From: Variovorax sp. V93
GTDB taxonomy: Bacteria; Pseudomonadota; Gammaproteobacteria; Burkholderiales; Burkholderiaceae_C
Assembly (NCBI RefSeq): GCF_041154485.1
Contig: NZ_AP028669.1
Location: 5,187,001 to 5,251,000, forward strand
Direction: 5' to 3'
DNA: 64,000 bases
This document shows positions 63,801-64,000 of the stretch, one piece after another (the first letter of the stretch is position 1; each line of letters starts with the position of its first letter). The notes beneath the pieces are model-generated. The model was given only the letters and a program-made list of their open reading frames with translations. It was not told where the DNA came from and did not search any database. A program made the translations under genes and the position numbers.

Positions 63801-64000
63801 TCCGGGTCGATCATGGCCGTGGCGCTCGACTCGACGATTTCCTGGATCGTCTTCATGCCCGACCAGATGCCCGAGAAGCGGCTCATCGCAAAGGCGTGGA
63901 TGCCGAGGTCCAGGATTTCCTGCACGTTGGCCGGAAAGAACACCGGCGTGCCGCAGGCCTTGAAGATGTGGTCGCTCTGGTGCGCGGCCGTGCTGCTCTT
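60890..64000 (-). CDS. Fused indolepyruvate ferredoxin oxidoreductase, 5' end missing
   Basis: The frame runs unbroken off the right edge; about 1036 residues are visible. It fuses IorA- and IorB-like parts, as in betaproteobacterial 2-oxoacid:ferredoxin oxidoreductases of about 1150-1190 residues. The TPP site includes GIGCHFMATWMD and FANLGDGTYFHSG with YNDAVAMTGGQQV. A ferredoxin-like Fe-S region has CEGCGDCSVQSNC and SCNKDMSCLKGFC. The gamma-type part begins VAGVGGTGVITIGQLLGMAA. It should convert arylpyruvates to aryl-acyl-CoA, reducing ferredoxin, probably in aromatic amino-acid breakdown. A 16-bp inverted repeat follows the stop. Confidence 0.93.
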   Translation of the reverse strand, partial: KSSTAAHQSDHIFKACGTPVFFPANVQEILDLGIHAFAMSRFSGIWSGMKTIQEIVESSATAMIDPDRVEIVIPTDFQMPPGGLHIRWPDHALEQEARLMHYKWYAALAYIRANRLNHNVIEGPNDRFGIMASGKAYNDTRQALIDLGLDDATCRQLGIRLHKVGVVWPLEAQLTRDFATGLQEILVVEEKRQVIEYQLKEELYNWRADVRPTVLGKFNELDGDFSGGEWAMPNPTANTLLRANADLNPALIAKAIAQRLRKLGILEQAGADMRARIDAQMAILEAKERSMEVLKVGGVQGADRQPWFCSGCPHNTSTVVPEGSRAMGGIGCHFMATWMDRSTIGFTQMGGEGVPWVGQQPFTTDQHIFANLGDGTYFHSGLLAIRQSIAAGVNITYKILYNDAVAMTGGQQVGERPEGHSVLQIAESLHAEGAKKVVIVTDEPEKYEGVNIPGDHVAVKHRDLLDEVQREFRQIAGTTAIIYDQTCATEKRRRRKRGTAVDPAKRVVINELVCEGCGDCSVQSNCLSVEPLETEFGRKRTINQSSCNKDMSCLKGFCPSFVTVEGGQLKKKARDKADSPLALGPLPEPAVPVLAQDQVWGIVVAGVGGTGVITIGQLLGMAAHIEGKGIVTQDAAGLAQKGGATWSHALIGQSQEAIRTTRVGTAAADLILAADPLVAVNAETLARMREGRTHVALNTHSTPTAAFVRNANWVNPQDDCASQIARAVGTDALGTFDADAAATTLMGDSLYANPMLLGFAWQKGWIPLALESLLRAIELNAVAVENNKTAFAWGRQAAVHPDELQKRLRPGQVIEFKKRETVESLVARRVEFLTGYQNAAYAEEYRQFVDKVRQAESALGKTALAETVARYLFKLMAYKDEYEVARLHADRSFLDRVEGMFEGDFKLNYHLAPPIIARKNAKGQLQKQKFGPWMLAGFRLLARLKGLRGTALDIFGRTEERRTERALIAEYRASIEEVMAGLRAENHALALEIASLPEQIRGYGHVKERNLAAARTRWSELLAKWRHPQQAQRAAA

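Noticed and set aside
60890..64000. Frameshift or gene fusion artefact joining IorA- and IorB-like parts
   Set aside because: The frame is unbroken and the fused form is normal for this enzyme in betaproteobacteria.

Overview
The window is high-GC proteobacterial DNA, almost fully coding. Gene order (pgk-pyk-fba-purC, recG-oxyR-dps-ubiA, def-fmt beside LysM-dprA-smg), several LysR regulators, a Bug-type solute receptor and an ACC deaminase with its Lrp regulator point to a plant-associated betaproteobacterium of the Comamonadaceae. Variovorax is my best guess, inferred from gene content and not tested. I see no rRNA, tRNA, CRISPR array, integrase or transposase. No gene-free stretch exceeds 300 bases; the longest is about 260 bases (60629-60889). 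About 63 protein genes are supported. One is cut by each edge: ubiA on the left and a fused indolepyruvate ferredoxin oxidoreductase on the right.

Layout. 1-2041: ubiA, dps and oxyR (oxidative stress and quinone). 2115-7802: an accessory block between oxyR and recG with a cupredoxin, two amino-acid ABC permeases, their binding protein, a cystathionine beta-lyase-like enzyme, a small periplasmic protein and a divergent LysR regulator. No transport ATPase is present. 7888-13604: recG, divergent from queA and tgt, with a PQQ-type sugar dehydrogenase overlapping both queuosine genes. 13614-22274: a small Tat- or Sec-exported protein, a XylB-like SDR, an operon of little-known envelope proteins (YiaAB, a hypothetical, DUF2145, zinc ribbon, DUF3597), an LplT-PlsC fusion, a ceramidase-like membrane protein and an XRE regulator. 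22392-27801: pyrF, a degenerate uracil-DNA glycosylase, rimI, tsaB, an EamA transporter, a DeoR regulator and a NUDIX hydrolase. 27810-30967: PBP4-type dacB and a lipoprotein lipase. 30980-41960: tsaC, purK, purE, a thioredoxin-TPR protein, a META lipoprotein, purC, fba, acdR/acdS, pyk and pgk. 42055-48558: a LysR-controlled catabolic cluster. 48577-54847: azlD, azlC, fmt, a BamE-like lipoprotein and def, divergent from a LysM protein, dprA and smg. 54852-64000: a DUF1631 protein, secF, secD, yajC and the oxidoreductase.

How genes work together. acdS sits inside the glycolysis/purine block with its own divergent Lrp regulator. The 43049-48558 cluster combines a VOC-fold protein, a serine hydrolase, an FAD hydroxylase, a DUF2783 protein, an MBL-fold protein and a Bug receptor. 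It reads as a possible pathway for uptake, hydroxylation, ring cleavage and hydrolysis of an unknown aromatic compound. The XRE regulator shares a GTAT-N9-ATAC palindrome with its own promoter region and with the promoter region of the YiaAB operon, which suggests a small envelope regulon. Several genes carry a -10-like hexamer 5-7 bases before the start codon and no Shine-Dalgarno sequence, which suggests leaderless transcripts. A palindromic intergenic repeat of about 100 bases occurs in three full copies plus fragments.
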